Shown: positions 7,120 to 15,650 of the stretch, piece after piece | How the letters are laid out: every line of letters starts with the position of its first letter | Numbering within the stretch: the stretch's first letter is position 1 | Source: Oscillospiraceae bacterium | GTDB lineage: Bacteria; Bacillota; Clostridia; Oscillospirales; CAG-272 | Assembly: GCA_015064685.1 (NCBI GenBank) | Contig: SVRT01000001.1 | Location: 1 to 44,557, forward strand | Reading direction: 5' to 3' | DNA length: 44,557 nt | Program-made: the position numbers and the translations under genes | Notes under the pieces: generated by a model | What the model saw: the letters and a program-made list of their open reading frames with translations, nothing else | Told to the model about the DNA's origin: nothing | Database searches by the model: none

Positions 7120-9264
7120 TTATTCAGCGTCTCTGATAGAGAAGTCCATTCTGCCCTTCTTATCAAGTCCCATGAACTTGACCTTGACAGCGCTTCCTAC
7201 GTCGATACCTGCATCTGTTACCTTATTGATGCGCTTCTGGCAGATCTTGGAGATGTGAACCATTCCTTCCTTGCCGGGAGCGTACTCAACGAAGCATCCG
7301 ATGTCCTCGTTGGGCTTATCCTTGCTGGCGAGGATCTTAACGACTGTTCCTGCGTATGTGCAACCAACCTCGGGCTCGAATACGATAGCATCGATCATCG
7401 ACTTAGCGATAGCAGCACTCTCGCCGTTGATAGCCGCGATAGTGATCATACCGTCGTCGTTGATGTCGACCTTTGCACCGGAGTCAGCGCAGATCTTCTG
7501 AATTACGGATCCGCCCTTACCGATAACCTCACGGATCTTGTCGGGGTCGATCATGAAGCTTGTCATCTTGGGAGCATACTTGGAAACCTCTGCTCTGGGA
7601 GCGTCGATAGCCTTGAGAATAACCTCGTCGATGATGTACTCACGGCCTGCCTTGGTCTGCTCGAATGCGCGAGCGATGATCTCGGGTGTAAGACCGTCGA
7701 TCTTGAGGTCCATCTGAATGGATGTGATACCCTTCTTGGTACCTGCTACCTTGAAGTCCATATCGCCGTAGAAGTCCTCGAGACCCTGGATATCGATCAT
7801 TGTGTCCCAAGAGCCGTCCTCAGCGGTGATAAGTCCGCAGGAGATACCTGCAACGGGAGCCTTGATCGGAACACCTGCTGCCATAAGAGCGAGGGTAGAA
7901 CCGCAGACAGATCCCTGGGAGGTAGAACCGTTAGAGGAAACTACGTCGGAAACGAGACGGATAGCGTAGGGGAATTCCTCCTCGGAGGGAAGAACGGGAA
8001 CGAGGGATCTCTCAGCGAGAGCTCCGTGGCCGATCTCACGGCGTCCGGGAGAACGAACAGCCTTAGCTTCACCTGTGGAGAAGCCGGGCATATTGTAGTG
8101 GTGCATATATCTCTTGCTTGTCTCGCTATCGATTCCGTCGAGCATCTGAGCCTCGGAGAGAGTACCGAGAGTAGCAACTGTGAGAACCTGAGTCTGACCT
8201 CTGGTGAAGAGACCCGAGCCGTGAGCGCGAGGAAGAATATCAACCTCAGCAGCGAGTCCGCGGATCTGGTTCATTGAACGTCCGTCAACGCGCTTCTTGT
8301 CAACGAGGAGCCAACGGCGAACGATCTTCTTCTGGATCTTGTAAACGAGCTCTTCCATCATAGTGGGGAGATCGGGATACTCTTCTGTGAACTTCTCAAG
8401 GATAGCTTCCTTGATGGGGAACATTCTTGCGTCACGAACAGTCTTGTCGTCGGTGTCGAGAGCGAACATAACGTCCTTCTCGCAGAAGTCGAAGATCTTG
8501 TCGAACATATCGTGATCAAGCTCGCAGGAGGGGTAATCGAACTTGGGCTTACCGATCTCATCGATGATAGCATTGATGAAGCCGAGAAGCTCCTTTATCT
8601 CCTTGTGAGCGAGCATAATTGCGTCGTACATAACCTTATCGTCAACCTCGTTAGCGCCTGCCTCGATCATAACGACCTTTTCCATGGAAGCGGCAACTGT
8701 GAGCTGAAGATCGGAAACCTTCTGCTGCTCTGTTGTGGGGTTGATCACGTACTCGCCGTTGATAAGACCAACGTGGAGACCGCCGATAGGTCCGTTCCAC
8801 GGGATGTCGGAGATCGCGAGAGCGGTGGAAGCACCGATCATAGCGGCAACCTCGGGAGCGCAATCGGGATCAACGCTCATTACTGTGAGAGTAAGAGCAA
8901 CGTCGTTGCGGAGATCCTTGGGGAAGAGGGGACGGATGGGACGGTCGATAACGCGGCTTGTGAGAATAGCCTTCTCAGAGGGCTTACCTTCACGCTTGAG
9001 GTAACCGCCGGGGATCTTACCTGCAGCGTACATTCTCTCGTCGAAGTCGACGGAGAGGGGAAGGAAGTCGATACCGTCACGGGGCTTCTCGGAAGCGGTA
9101 GCACAGCAGAGAACTGCTGTCTCGCCGTAGCGGATGAGGACAGAACCGTTTGCAAGTCCTGCCATTTTGCCGGTCTCGATCACGAGAGGGCGGCCTGCAA
9201 GAGTGTAGTGAAACTTCTTGTAGTTTTTGAACTCCATCTGGGAGCTTACGATTGAAGTGGACAT
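7120..9264 (-). CDS. pnp: Polyribonucleotide nucleotidyltransferase (PNPase)
   Basis: A 3'-to-5' phosphorolytic exoribonuclease of 714 aa, the normal length. Domains in order are the first RNase PH core, the all-alpha linker, the second RNase PH core with the G-R-R-E-I-G-H-G-A-L-A-E-R segment, a KH domain near residues 555-615 with V-I-G-K-G-G, and an S1 domain at about 630-710 ending in K-G-R-M-D-F-S-I-R-D. The ATG at 9264 is preceded by GGAGG. rpsO lies just upstream on the same strand, the arrangement known from many bacteria, and a long imperfect hairpin occupies the leader. Codon use is strongly biased, in line with high expression, which also leaves a long open frame (454 aa) on the other strand. 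Confidence 0.98.
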   Translation of the reverse strand: MSTSIVSSQMEFKNYKKFHYTLAGRPLVIETGKMAGLANGSVLIRYGETAVLCCATASEKPRDGIDFLPLSVDFDERMYAAGKIPGGYLKREGKPSEKAILTSRVIDRPIRPLFPKDLRNDVALTLTVMSVDPDCAPEVAAMIGASTALAISDIPWNGPIGGLHVGLINGEYVINPTTEQQKVSDLQLTVAASMEKVVMIEAGANEVDDKVMYDAIMLAHKEIKELLGFINAIIDEIGKPKFDYPSCELDHDMFDKIFDFCEKDVMFALDTDDKTVRDARMFPIKEAILEKFTEEYPDLPTMMEELVYKIQKKIVRRWLLVDKKRVDGRSMNQIRGLAAEVDILPRAHGSGLFTRGQTQVLTVATLGTLSEAQMLDGIDSETSKRYMHHYNMPGFSTGEAKAVRSPGRREIGHGALAERSLVPVLPSEEEFPYAIRLVSDVVSSNGSTSQGSVCGSTLALMAAGVPIKAPVAGISCGLITAEDGSWDTMIDIQGLEDFYGDMDFKVAGTKKGITSIQMDLKIDGLTPEIIARAFEQTKAGREYIIDEVILKAIDAPRAEVSKYAPKMTSFMIDPDKIREVIGKGGSVIQKICADSGAKVDINDDGMITIAAINGESAAIAKSMIDAIVFEPEVGCTYAGTVVKILASKDKPNEDIGCFVEYAPGKEGMVHISKICQKRINKVTDAGIDVGSAVKVKFMGLDKKGRMDFSIRDAE

Positions 9265-9290
9265 TTTTAATTCCTCCGTTTTTATTTATT

Positions 9291-9371
9291 TCACACGGAG
9301 TTTTAGAACTTAAATACGCGCCCGAAATGCAGTCTCGGGGATGTATTTAAGCACTAAAATCCCTCGTGTGA
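9291..9371 (-). promoter_or_regulatory. Long stem-loop in the pnp leader
   Basis: Four paired blocks in register: TCACACG/CGTGTGA, TTTTAG/CTAAAA, CTTAAATAC/GTATTTAAG and CCCGA/TCGGG, about 27 bp over 81 nt. It ends 27 nt before the pnp ATG. In E. coli a comparable pnp leader hairpin is cut by RNase III and PNPase then represses its own mRNA. A similar role here is inference. Confidence 0.7.
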
Positions 9372-9384
9372 TTATTGTTTTGTT

Positions 9385-9437
9385 GTGTTTTTACAGCAAG
9401 AAGCGGAGCGATACGAAAAAGTGTACCACTCCGTTTC
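9385..9437 (-). terminator. Hairpin after rpsO (attenuator or processing site)
   Basis: On the minus strand AAGAA-A-CGGAG pairs with CTCCG-C-TTCTT around a 20-nt loop. It is followed by GCTGTAAAAAC rather than a clear U-tract, so leaky termination or a processing stem is likelier than full termination, allowing pnp to be cotranscribed. Confidence 0.5.
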
Positions 9438-9448
9438 TTATGCAATTA

Positions 9449-9712
9449 TTACTTTCTGAGACCAAGCTTCTCAACGATAGCTCTGTATCTCTCAATGTCA
9501 ACCTTCTGGAGGTAGTTGAGGAGGTTTCTTCTGTGACCAACCATCTTAAAGAGACCACGGCGGCTATGATTGTCCTTGTGGTTGCCCTTGAGATGCTCGG
9601 TGAGGTTAGCTATTCTGTAGGTAAGGATAGCGATCTGAACCTCGGGAGAACCTGTGTCACCCTCGTGAGTTGCGTACTGTTCGATAATTGCCTGCTTTTC
9701 TGCTGCTGTCAT
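9449..9712 (-). CDS. rpsO: 30S ribosomal protein S15
   Basis: An 87-aa protein of normal length with the family core G-D-T-G-S-P-E-V-Q, the H-x(5)-D-N-H-S-R-R-G-L motif and the H-R-R-N-L-L-N-Y-L segment, which contact 16S rRNA. The start at 9712 (M-T-A-A-E-K-Q) is preceded by AAAGGTG; the in-frame extension to 9769 lies in the leader. S15 often represses its own translation by binding its leader, and the leader here can fold. It is cotranscribed with pnp or separated by a leaky hairpin. Confidence 0.98.
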   Translation of the reverse strand: MTAAEKQAIIEQYATHEGDTGSPEVQIAILTYRIANLTEHLKGNHKDNHSRRGLFKMVGHRRNLLNYLQKVDIERYRAIVEKLGLRK

Positions 9713-9784
9713 TTTCGTATTCACCTTTCGAAAATAAAATATTTTTGCAAAATACGGACTGCAGAGCAACCGAGAGGGTGAAAC

Positions 9785-9826
9785 TCGCGCTTTTGGTTAT
9801 CTCACAAATGAGTTTTACAGGCGCGA
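9785..9826 (-). promoter_or_regulatory. Structured rpsO leader, possible S15 autoregulatory site
   Basis: In the roughly 150-nt leader TCGCGC (9826-9821) can pair with GCGCGA (9790-9785), enclosing a CTCA-TTTG-TGAG hairpin (9812-9801). Ribosomal protein S15 commonly binds structured rpsO leaders. I do not recognise a specific S15 leader class here. Confidence 0.4.
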
Positions 9827-9868
9827 CTTATTTGCCTCGTGAAGCCTTGCCGCCGTTATGCAGAGTAC

Positions 9869-9897
9869 ATTATACCACAAATAAAACACTTTGTAAA
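9869..9897 (-). promoter_or_regulatory. Promoter of rpsO (and pnp)
   Basis: On the minus strand TTTACA (9897-9892), a 17-nt spacer and TATAAT (9874-9869). Confidence 0.85.
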
Positions 9898-9919
9898 GGG
9901 TTTTTTGAAAATTTCTTCA

Positions 9920-10333
9920 TTATTTTTCTAAAAGTGTCTTTTTTTCTGTCGGTTTTCTCTTGTTTTTCAGGCTCCCGATCAACGTGTACGCCCCCGAAAT
10001 AACAAGCATTCCGCCGAATATGCGTTTGAGTAAGAGCGGATCTATGAGCGAACCGATATACGTGCCGAGAAGAGTGCCTATGCAGGCAACGAGTGAGAGA
10101 AAAAGCACGAGGCGCAATCTGACTCTCCCTTTGAGGAGATGGACGATCAGTGCCGCGCTCGCGGAAAACACGAAAAAGAGGAGATTGAGCCCCCTGGCGG
10201 TCTCTGCGTCGATACCGCCGATCATAGTAAGCCAGATCACAAGCAGTCCTCCGCTTCCGATCCCGAGACCCGAAAGCAGCGCGATGAGTGCCGCGGTGAA
10301 TGCTCCCGTGAGCTTTGAAAAACGATCGTCCAT
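9920..10333 (-). CDS. TauE/SafE (TSUP) half-length permease, second gene of pair
   Basis: A 137-aa membrane protein with four hydrophobic segments, about half of a standard TSUP exporter of about 250 aa. L-L-S-G-L-G-I-G-S-G-G-L-L matches the Gly-rich motif found near the start of each TSUP half. The family exports sulfite, sulfoacetate or other organosulfur anions; the substrate is unknown here. AAAGGAT precedes the ATG. The partner half-gene ends 55 nt upstream on the same strand, so the two probably assemble into one transporter. Confidence 0.8.
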   Translation of the reverse strand: MDDRFSKLTGAFTAALIALLSGLGIGSGGLLVIWLTMIGGIDAETARGLNLLFFVFSASAALIVHLLKGRVRLRLVLFLSLVACIGTLLGTYIGSLIDPLLLKRIFGGMLVISGAYTLIGSLKNKRKPTEKKTLLEK

Positions 10334-10388
10334 TTTTTATCCTTTCTGTGAAAAGCGGTGAAGCCGCCGTAACATACTGCGTAGGTCC

Positions 10389-10763
10389 TCATGCGGTCAG
10401 CATCCTGTATCCCGACCAGATAACAAGCAGCGCAAACGCGGTCTTGAGCCATTTTATTTTGATCTTCGGGAGAATGAGGCTCCCTGCAATTCCTCCAATG
10501 ACGGCAGGGATCGCGAGCAGTGAGAAACCGCGTACCGCAAGCATTCCCTTCATTGAGTACAGAATACAGGACAGGGCGCATCCCGGTATCATAGAGGCTT
10601 GTGAGTTGACGTAAATGTCTCTCTTATCATCAAAAACGTTGGAGTGGAATCTGTTGAGGCAGAAGGATAAAATTATGCCTCCCCCGGCACCGATCAGCGC
10701 GTTGCAAAGTCCCGCCGCGATCGCGGCGAGGGCGATTATGCCGTTTTTCGCGTTGTTTTTCAT
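10389..10763 (-). CDS. TauE/SafE (TSUP) half-length permease, first gene of pair
   Basis: A 124-aa membrane protein with the motif A-L-I-G-A-G-G-G-I-I-L-S and three to four hydrophobic segments, again half a TSUP transporter. The start at 10763 (M-K-N-N-A-K-N-G) is set by GGAGGA directly upstream; the frame upstream to 10796 is not needed. It is transcribed before the second half-gene. No regulator or sulfur-metabolism gene is next to the pair, so the cargo cannot be inferred. Confidence 0.8.
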   Translation of the reverse strand: MKNNAKNGIIALAAIAAGLCNALIGAGGGIILSFCLNRFHSNVFDDKRDIYVNSQASMIPGCALSCILYSMKGMLAVRGFSLLAIPAVIGGIAGSLILPKIKIKWLKTAFALLVIWSGYRMLTA

Positions 10764-10811
10764 ATCTCCTCCTGTTGAAAGCAAAAAGTGTCTCAAAATT
10801 CAAATTGACTC

Positions 10812-10840
10812 TTTACAAACAATATAAAATATGTTATAAT
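10812..10840 (+). promoter_or_regulatory. Sigma-A promoter of ftsK/spoIIIE
   Basis: TTTACA (10812-10817), a 17-nt spacer and TATAAT (10835-10840). The leader to the chosen ATG is about 115 nt. Confidence 0.85.
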
Positions 10841-10961
10841 TAAATAAATGTGGGCAGGCATGGCAGACCAACACGTGTGACGTGCAGTTAGTTTGTCCGC
10901 AAATGATAAAAAAATACACGTTTTACCGATTATTATACAAAACACGAGAGGAATGGAAAAA

Positions 10962-13871
10962 ATGGCAGCAAAGTCAACGGTGAAAAAGACACAGACAAAT
11001 AAACGAGGCGTGACGCCCAAAAAAGATAACCGAAGCTCGGGAGGAAAAGACTCAAAACCCTCCTTCGCGTATCAGCTGATACCGTATATAGTGGCAGTGG
11101 TTGCACTCTTTCTTTTGATATGCTTTATATCAAATGCTATATGCAATCCTAAAAACACGCTTTATGAACAGGGCAGAGAGAGTGAGCATGCACTCGGTAT
11201 AGTTGGATTTTGGGTGTGTCAGATAATGTTCGGTGTGTTTGGCCCGGCGGCATATCTCATTCCATTGATACTTGCCTGCTTTGTAATCTTCTGGAAGAAT
11301 TATAATAGCAGAAATTTTGTTGCAATAAACGCGATCATCGCGCTTCTTACCGCCATTGTACTTTCGGCTCTTTTCCATACGTTCCTTAACATAGGAGATG
11401 GAGTGGATGGCTTCTCGAGTGAGATAGATATTCTTTTTGAAGAGGGTGCCGGCTCATCCGGCGGTGGTGTAATAGGTGGAATTCTTGCATTTGCGCTTTC
11501 AGCGATACTAAATATTGGTGGTACTATCTTCGTGCTTGTTGCGGTGCTTATCCCGATGATAACATTTCTTGTTGGAACAACTCCTGTGGCTGTTGTGACC
11601 AAGATCGTTGCTAAGATAAAGGAAGCAAGAGAAGAGGGAGCAGACGATAGAGAGGAACGGAAGAAAGAGAGGGCTATCGAAAAGAAAGAAAAGCAAAAGG
11701 AAAAGGCCCTCGAAAGAAAAGAAAGAAAAGCTGAACAGGAGCTCGAAGAAAAAGAGAGACGGGAGAGCGAAAGACTTCAAAGAGCGGCGCTTCTTGAAGA
11801 AGAGCGTGCGCGTAAAGAAGAGGAAAACAGTAAAGCTGCCGCAAAGCGAAGCGAAATTACAGAGGACGATGAAGCAGTTGATTTCGGTGTGCTTGACGGT
11901 ACAAATGAAGCTGACAGATCAGCAGATGAAGCAGAGATCAACGAAGAGCCTGAGGAAAAGGTCAAGTATTCCGCCCTTACTGTAAATGAGATAAGACGCA
12001 TTGATTCGATCAAAAACGGCGAGAGCAAATATGAAAAGCCTGTTCAGGATGACGAAGATGATGACATGGATGAAGATGAAAGAGGCGCAGACGCGGTCTT
12101 TTCATCGGACAATCACGTTGACGATAAGAATGAAGATGGCGATTCCGAAACGATAGTATTTTCGGACAGAAATGATTCCGGAAAGAGAGAGCGCGGTCAC
12201 TCAAAGGTCGACGATATGGCAAGCGAGCTCTTTGACCAGCCCGAGGAACATTATGAGGTTGACAAGGAGACCGGTGAAGTTTTTGTTCCTGTTGTTCAGG
12301 ATAAGGGATTCAAGAGCGCGGACGAGTACCGTGCGGCTAACGAGGTGAAGGATGAGTATTTCATCGGCGAAAAGCCCGAGCCTGCTCCTATTCCCGAATA
12401 CGTATTTCCTCCTATCGACCTTCTTGAGGATGGCCCTAACCATTATTCTACGTCCGAGGATGAGATTGAAAAGAACACCCAGCTTCTACGCGAGGTGCTA
12501 GGTGATTTCCGCATCCCGATCAGAGATATTGAATGCTCTTGCGGTCCTACGATCACCAGATACGAGATAAAGCCAGAGGCGGGTGTCCGTGTTCGCCAGA
12601 TCGCAAATCTCGTTGACGATATTTCTCTGGCACTTGCAAAATCGGGTGTCAGAATAGAGGCTCCTATCCCCGGCAAGGCGGCGGTCGGTATTGAGGTTCC
12701 GAACGACAAGTCGGTTCCCGTAAAGCTCCGTACACTTATCGAGACTCCCGAATTTATCGGTCACAAGAGCAAGCTTGCATCCTGTCTCGGCGCGGACGTT
12801 TCGGGTAAGCCCGTCGTATTTGATATTGAAAAGATGCCCCACCTGCTCGTTGCGGGTACTACCGGCTCGGGTAAATCGGTGTGTATCAACTCAATAATTA
12901 TGAGTATACTTTACCACGCAAAGCCCGAGGAGGTAAAGCTTCTGCTTATCGACCCGAAAAAGGTTGAGTTTAAGGTTTATAAGGACATTCCTCACCTCTG
13001 CTGCAGGATCGTCAGCGATCCTAAGAAGGCAGCGGGTGCGCTTAACACCGCGGTCAATGAGATGGAGAAGAGATTTGAGCTTATTGAGGAGGTCGGTGTT
13101 CGTAATATTACCGGCTATAACGAGGCGACAAAGAACGATCCTGATAAGCCTTATATGCCCAGAATGGTCATCATTATTGACGAGTTTGCAGATCTTATGA
13201 TGACTGCGAAGGATGAGGTCGAGACTGCTGTCGTTCGTATCGCCCAGAAGGCGAGAGCGGCGGGTATCCACCTTATTATCGGTACACAGCGTCCGTCCGT
13301 TGACGTTATCACGGGTCTTATCAAGGCTAATATTCCTTCGAGAATCGCATTTACTGTTATGTCTCAGGTCGACTCGCGCACCATCCTTGACGGAGCAGGC
13401 GCGGAAAAGCTCTGCGGACGCGGTGATATGCTCTACGCCCCCGTTGGCGCACAAAAGCCTCAGAGAGTTCAGGGTGCGTTCGTATCCGACGAGGAGGTTG
13501 AAACTGTCGTTACATACGTAAAGGAGCATAACGCTCCCGTCAGATACGACCAGGAATTCGAGACCTCAATTGATAATGAGGCGGCAAAGTGTGGCAATGC
13601 TCCCGAGAGTAACGGATCGGCTCCTTCGGGCGGATCTTCGGGCGGTGATGAGGACACAAAGTTCTGGGATGCCGTTGAGCTTGCAATTGATGCCGGCAAG
13701 ATATCCACCTCTTTGCTTCAGAGAAGACTTGAAGTCGGATACGGCAGAGCGGCAAAGATAATCGACAGAATGGAAGAGATGGGCTTTGTCAGCGCCCCTG
13801 ACGGAAATAAGCCCAGAAAGATCCTCATAACAAGAGAAGAACTTGAAGAAAGACGTCTCAACGAGGAATAA
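10962..13871 (+). CDS. ftsK: DNA translocase FtsK/SpoIIIE
   Basis: A hexameric ATP-driven DNA pump at the division or sporulation septum. The 969-aa product has a short basic N-terminus, about four membrane helices (roughly 35-200), a long charged coiled-coil and acidic linker (about 210-460), the alpha/beta motor with Walker A G-T-T-G-S-G-K-S (632-639) and Walker B I-I-I-D-E-F-A-D (about 736-743), and a C-terminal winged-helix gamma domain (about 901-965) with L-L-Q-R-R-L-E-V-G-Y-G-R-A-A that reads polar DNA sequences. GAGAGG lies 10 nt before the ATG at 10962; the ATG at 10953 is too close to it. Whether it acts as FtsK or SpoIIIE cannot be told; the spoIIIA operon nearby makes a sporulation role plausible. 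Confidence 0.95.
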   Translation: MAAKSTVKKTQTNKRGVTPKKDNRSSGGKDSKPSFAYQLIPYIVAVVALFLLICFISNAICNPKNTLYEQGRESEHALGIVGFWVCQIMFGVFGPAAYLIPLILACFVIFWKNYNSRNFVAINAIIALLTAIVLSALFHTFLNIGDGVDGFSSEIDILFEEGAGSSGGGVIGGILAFALSAILNIGGTIFVLVAVLIPMITFLVGTTPVAVVTKIVAKIKEAREEGADDREERKKERAIEKKEKQKEKALERKERKAEQELEEKERRESERLQRAALLEEERARKEEENSKAAAKRSEITEDDEAVDFGVLDGTNEADRSADEAEINEEPEEKVKYSALTVNEIRRIDSIKNGESKYEKPVQDDEDDDMDEDERGADAVFSSDNHVDDKNEDGDSETIVFSDRNDSGKRERGHSKVDDMASELFDQPEEHYEVDKETGEVFVPVVQDKGFKSADEYRAANEVKDEYFIGEKPEPAPIPEYVFPPIDLLEDGPNHYSTSEDEIEKNTQLLREVLGDFRIPIRDIECSCGPTITRYEIKPEAGVRVRQIANLVDDISLALAKSGVRIEAPIPGKAAVGIEVPNDKSVPVKLRTLIETPEFIGHKSKLASCLGADVSGKPVVFDIEKMPHLLVAGTTGSGKSVCINSIIMSILYHAKPEEVKLLLIDPKKVEFKVYKDIPHLCCRIVSDPKKAAGALNTAVNEMEKRFELIEEVGVRNITGYNEATKNDPDKPYMPRMVIIIDEFADLMMTAKDEVETAVVRIAQKARAAGIHLIIGTQRPSVDVITGLIKANIPSRIAFTVMSQVDSRTILDGAGAEKLCGRGDMLYAPVGAQKPQRVQGAFVSDEEVETVVTYVKEHNAPVRYDQEFETSIDNEAAKCGNAPESNGSAPSGGSSGGDEDTKFWDAVELAIDAGKISTSLLQRRLEVGYGRAAKIIDRMEEMGFVSAPDGNKPRKILITREELEERRLNEE

Positions 13872-13885
13872 TTTTAAATATTTTT

Positions 13886-13914
13886 GCAATGGGGAGCGCG
13901 GGCTTCCCATTGCT
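13886..13914 (+). terminator. Hairpin after ftsK
   Basis: GCAATGGGGAG pairs with CTTCCCATTGC with one mismatch. It is followed by TTATAAAT without a T-run, so termination would be weak and the lgt-like gene may be partly cotranscribed. Confidence 0.5.
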
Positions 13915-13938
13915 TATAAATAAAAAGGAGGTGCATTT

Positions 13939-14763
13939 ATGTACCCATATCCCGTGTTTTTGGGACTGACGCTATATGATATATGTCTCTGCGTCGGAAT
14001 TTTCATCTGCTTTATGCTTTTTGGCTACCTGTGTGACAGGCAAAGAGTAAAAAGAAGGATCCAAAGCTTTGCAATTATGTGCGGAGCGGGCGCTGTCGTG
14101 CTCGGATATTGCTCTGCGGTGCTTTTTCAGGCACTCTATAATATAAAATCTCTTGGAAGATTTGAGATCAACGCGAACACCGGGGCGACCTTTTACGGCG
14201 GTCTTATAGGCGGTGTTGCGGTGTTTCTCGCGCTCTTTTTCGGTATCGGACACTTCATTTTCAAAGATAATTCACACGCGCGTGCGTTTTTCTTAATTGC
14301 GGACAGCGCGGTGCCGGGAATTGCGCTTGCTCATTCGCTCGGACGTATCGGTTGCCTTACGGCAGGATGCTGCCACGGCGCTTTGACCGACAAGTGGTAC
14401 GGCATTGAGATGTGGGGAAATATGGGCTTTGACAGATACGTTCCCGTGCAGCTCTTTGAGGCGGTTTTTTTGCTGCTTTTAGCTGCGTTCCTATTTTTGA
14501 GAGCGATCGGTAAGCAGGGACTGTGTCTGCCGCTCTATCTCTCAATATACGGTGTCTGGAGGTTCGTTGCGGAATATCTGCGAGACGATTACAGGGGAGA
14601 TACATTTATTTCGGCTCTCACTCCCTCCCAGCTCATTGCTTGTATTCTCACTGCGGTCGGTATCGGTCTTATCTTTGTTGAGAGGTATTTATATAAGCGT
14701 TTTTCGTTGAATGAAACGGCGGAGAATGATAAGTCGGAGGCGAAAAATGAAACGGCGGAGTAA
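13939..14763 (+). CDS. lgt: Prolipoprotein diacylglyceryl transferase family protein
   Basis: A 274-aa polytopic membrane protein, close to the normal Lgt length. It has the Lgt signature H-S-L-G-R-I-G-C-L-T-A-G-C-C-H-G, an upstream G-A-T-F-Y-G-G-L-I-G-G loop, P-V-Q-L-F-E, and W-R-F-V-A-E-Y-L-R-D-D, matching segments used for phosphatidylglycerol binding and catalysis. Lgt transfers diacylglycerol to the lipobox cysteine, and the lipoproteins in this window would be substrates. The C-terminus carries a short N-E-T-A-E repeat also visible at DNA level. AAGGAGG precedes the ATG. The next gene starts inside the last codons (16-bp overlap). It may be one of several Lgt-type paralogues. Confidence 0.85.
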   Translation: MYPYPVFLGLTLYDICLCVGIFICFMLFGYLCDRQRVKRRIQSFAIMCGAGAVVLGYCSAVLFQALYNIKSLGRFEINANTGATFYGGLIGGVAVFLALFFGIGHFIFKDNSHARAFFLIADSAVPGIALAHSLGRIGCLTAGCCHGALTDKWYGIEMWGNMGFDRYVPVQLFEAVFLLLLAAFLFLRAIGKQGLCLPLYLSIYGVWRFVAEYLRDDYRGDTFISALTPSQLIACILTAVGIGLIFVERYLYKRFSLNETAENDKSEAKNETAE

Positions 14764-15541
14764 AAGAAATATCTGCCTTGCTATCTCGCTGGTCGCTATT
14801 CTTTTGCTCCTGCTTTGTGAGATATTCGGCTTTTCAAGCCTGTTTGGAGAGAGCATAGACTCGGATACCGCTTTTGCACTTGATATGATCGCTACGCGAG
14901 CTCTTGGAGGTACGGCATTCCTCGCGATGCTGATAAATCTTGGGTACAAGGTGCTTGATCCGTTCAAATCTCCGTTTTGGAAATCGATCGTCTTTGCGAT
15001 TCCCGCGTTTGTCATCGCGATAAACAATTTCCCGTTTTCTCAGGTTCTGAAAGGGGAAGCATACGTAACAAAAGAATGGTGGGCAGTGGCTTTACTGCTT
15101 CTTGAGTGTATGTGCGTGGGATTTTTTGAAGAGATGGCATTCCGCGGAGTCGTATTTCTTGGCTTTCTTAAAAGAGATCCCGAGAACAGGCTCTGGGCAT
15201 TTGTCTCGATCGCCATATCAAGCGTAATATTCGGGCTCGTTCATCTGATCAATATTTTTGAAAGCTCGCCTTTGGCGGTGCTAATGCAGATCGGCTATTC
15301 CGCACTGATCGGAGCCATGTGCGCCGTTGTGCTTATGAAGAGCGCAAATATCTGGCTTTGTGTTGTGGTACACGGTCTGTTCAATTTCTGCGGAGCGGTC
15401 ATACCGCGTTGTGGAGGAGGCGAGATATGGGATACCTTCACAGTCGTTCTTACTGTAATAGTATCGGTTGCGGTTGCAGCGTGGTTTGTATTTGTGTTTA
15501 TCAAAGGAAAATTCGACAAGATCAAGGACGTATACAAGTAA
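14747..15541 (+). CDS. CPBP family intramembrane glutamic endopeptidase
   Basis: A 264-aa membrane protein with about seven to eight hydrophobic segments and the CPBP (Abi/Rce1-like) motifs: E-E-M-A-F-R-G, F-G-L-V-H and H-G-L-F-N-F. Glu, His and Asn in these motifs form the catalytic site in the family, which includes CAAX prenyl proteases and bacteriocin self-immunity proteins. The substrate is unknown. The chosen ATG overlaps the lgt-like gene by 17 nt and has GGAGG upstream. Translational coupling with the lgt-like gene suggests a link with membrane protein maturation, which is inference. Confidence 0.87.
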   Translation: MKRRSKRNICLAISLVAILLLLLCEIFGFSSLFGESIDSDTAFALDMIATRALGGTAFLAMLINLGYKVLDPFKSPFWKSIVFAIPAFVIAINNFPFSQVLKGEAYVTKEWWAVALLLLECMCVGFFEEMAFRGVVFLGFLKRDPENRLWAFVSIAISSVIFGLVHLINIFESSPLAVLMQIGYSALIGAMCAVVLMKSANIWLCVVVHGLFNFCGAVIPRCGGGEIWDTFTVVLTVIVSVAVAAWFVFVFIKGKFDKIKDVYK

Positions 15542-15554
15542 TAACTGAATATTC

Positions 15555-15609
15555 ATCCTCCGTCGCGGAGCTGCATTTGAAAATGCACCGTGACGGAGGA
15601 ATTTTTTTG
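15555..15609 (+). terminator. Intrinsic terminator after the CPBP gene
   Basis: TCCTCCGTC and GACGGAGGA form the base and TGCATTT/AAATGCA the top of a stem, followed by ATTTTTTTG. Confidence 0.9.
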
Positions 15610-15650
15610 TTTTTAGCTTAATATAATGCATCAGGGAAGGAGGTAGGGGA

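Noticed and set aside
6913..8277. 454-aa open frame opposite pnp
   Set aside because: An antisense by-product of pnp codon bias; no family match and no translation signal.
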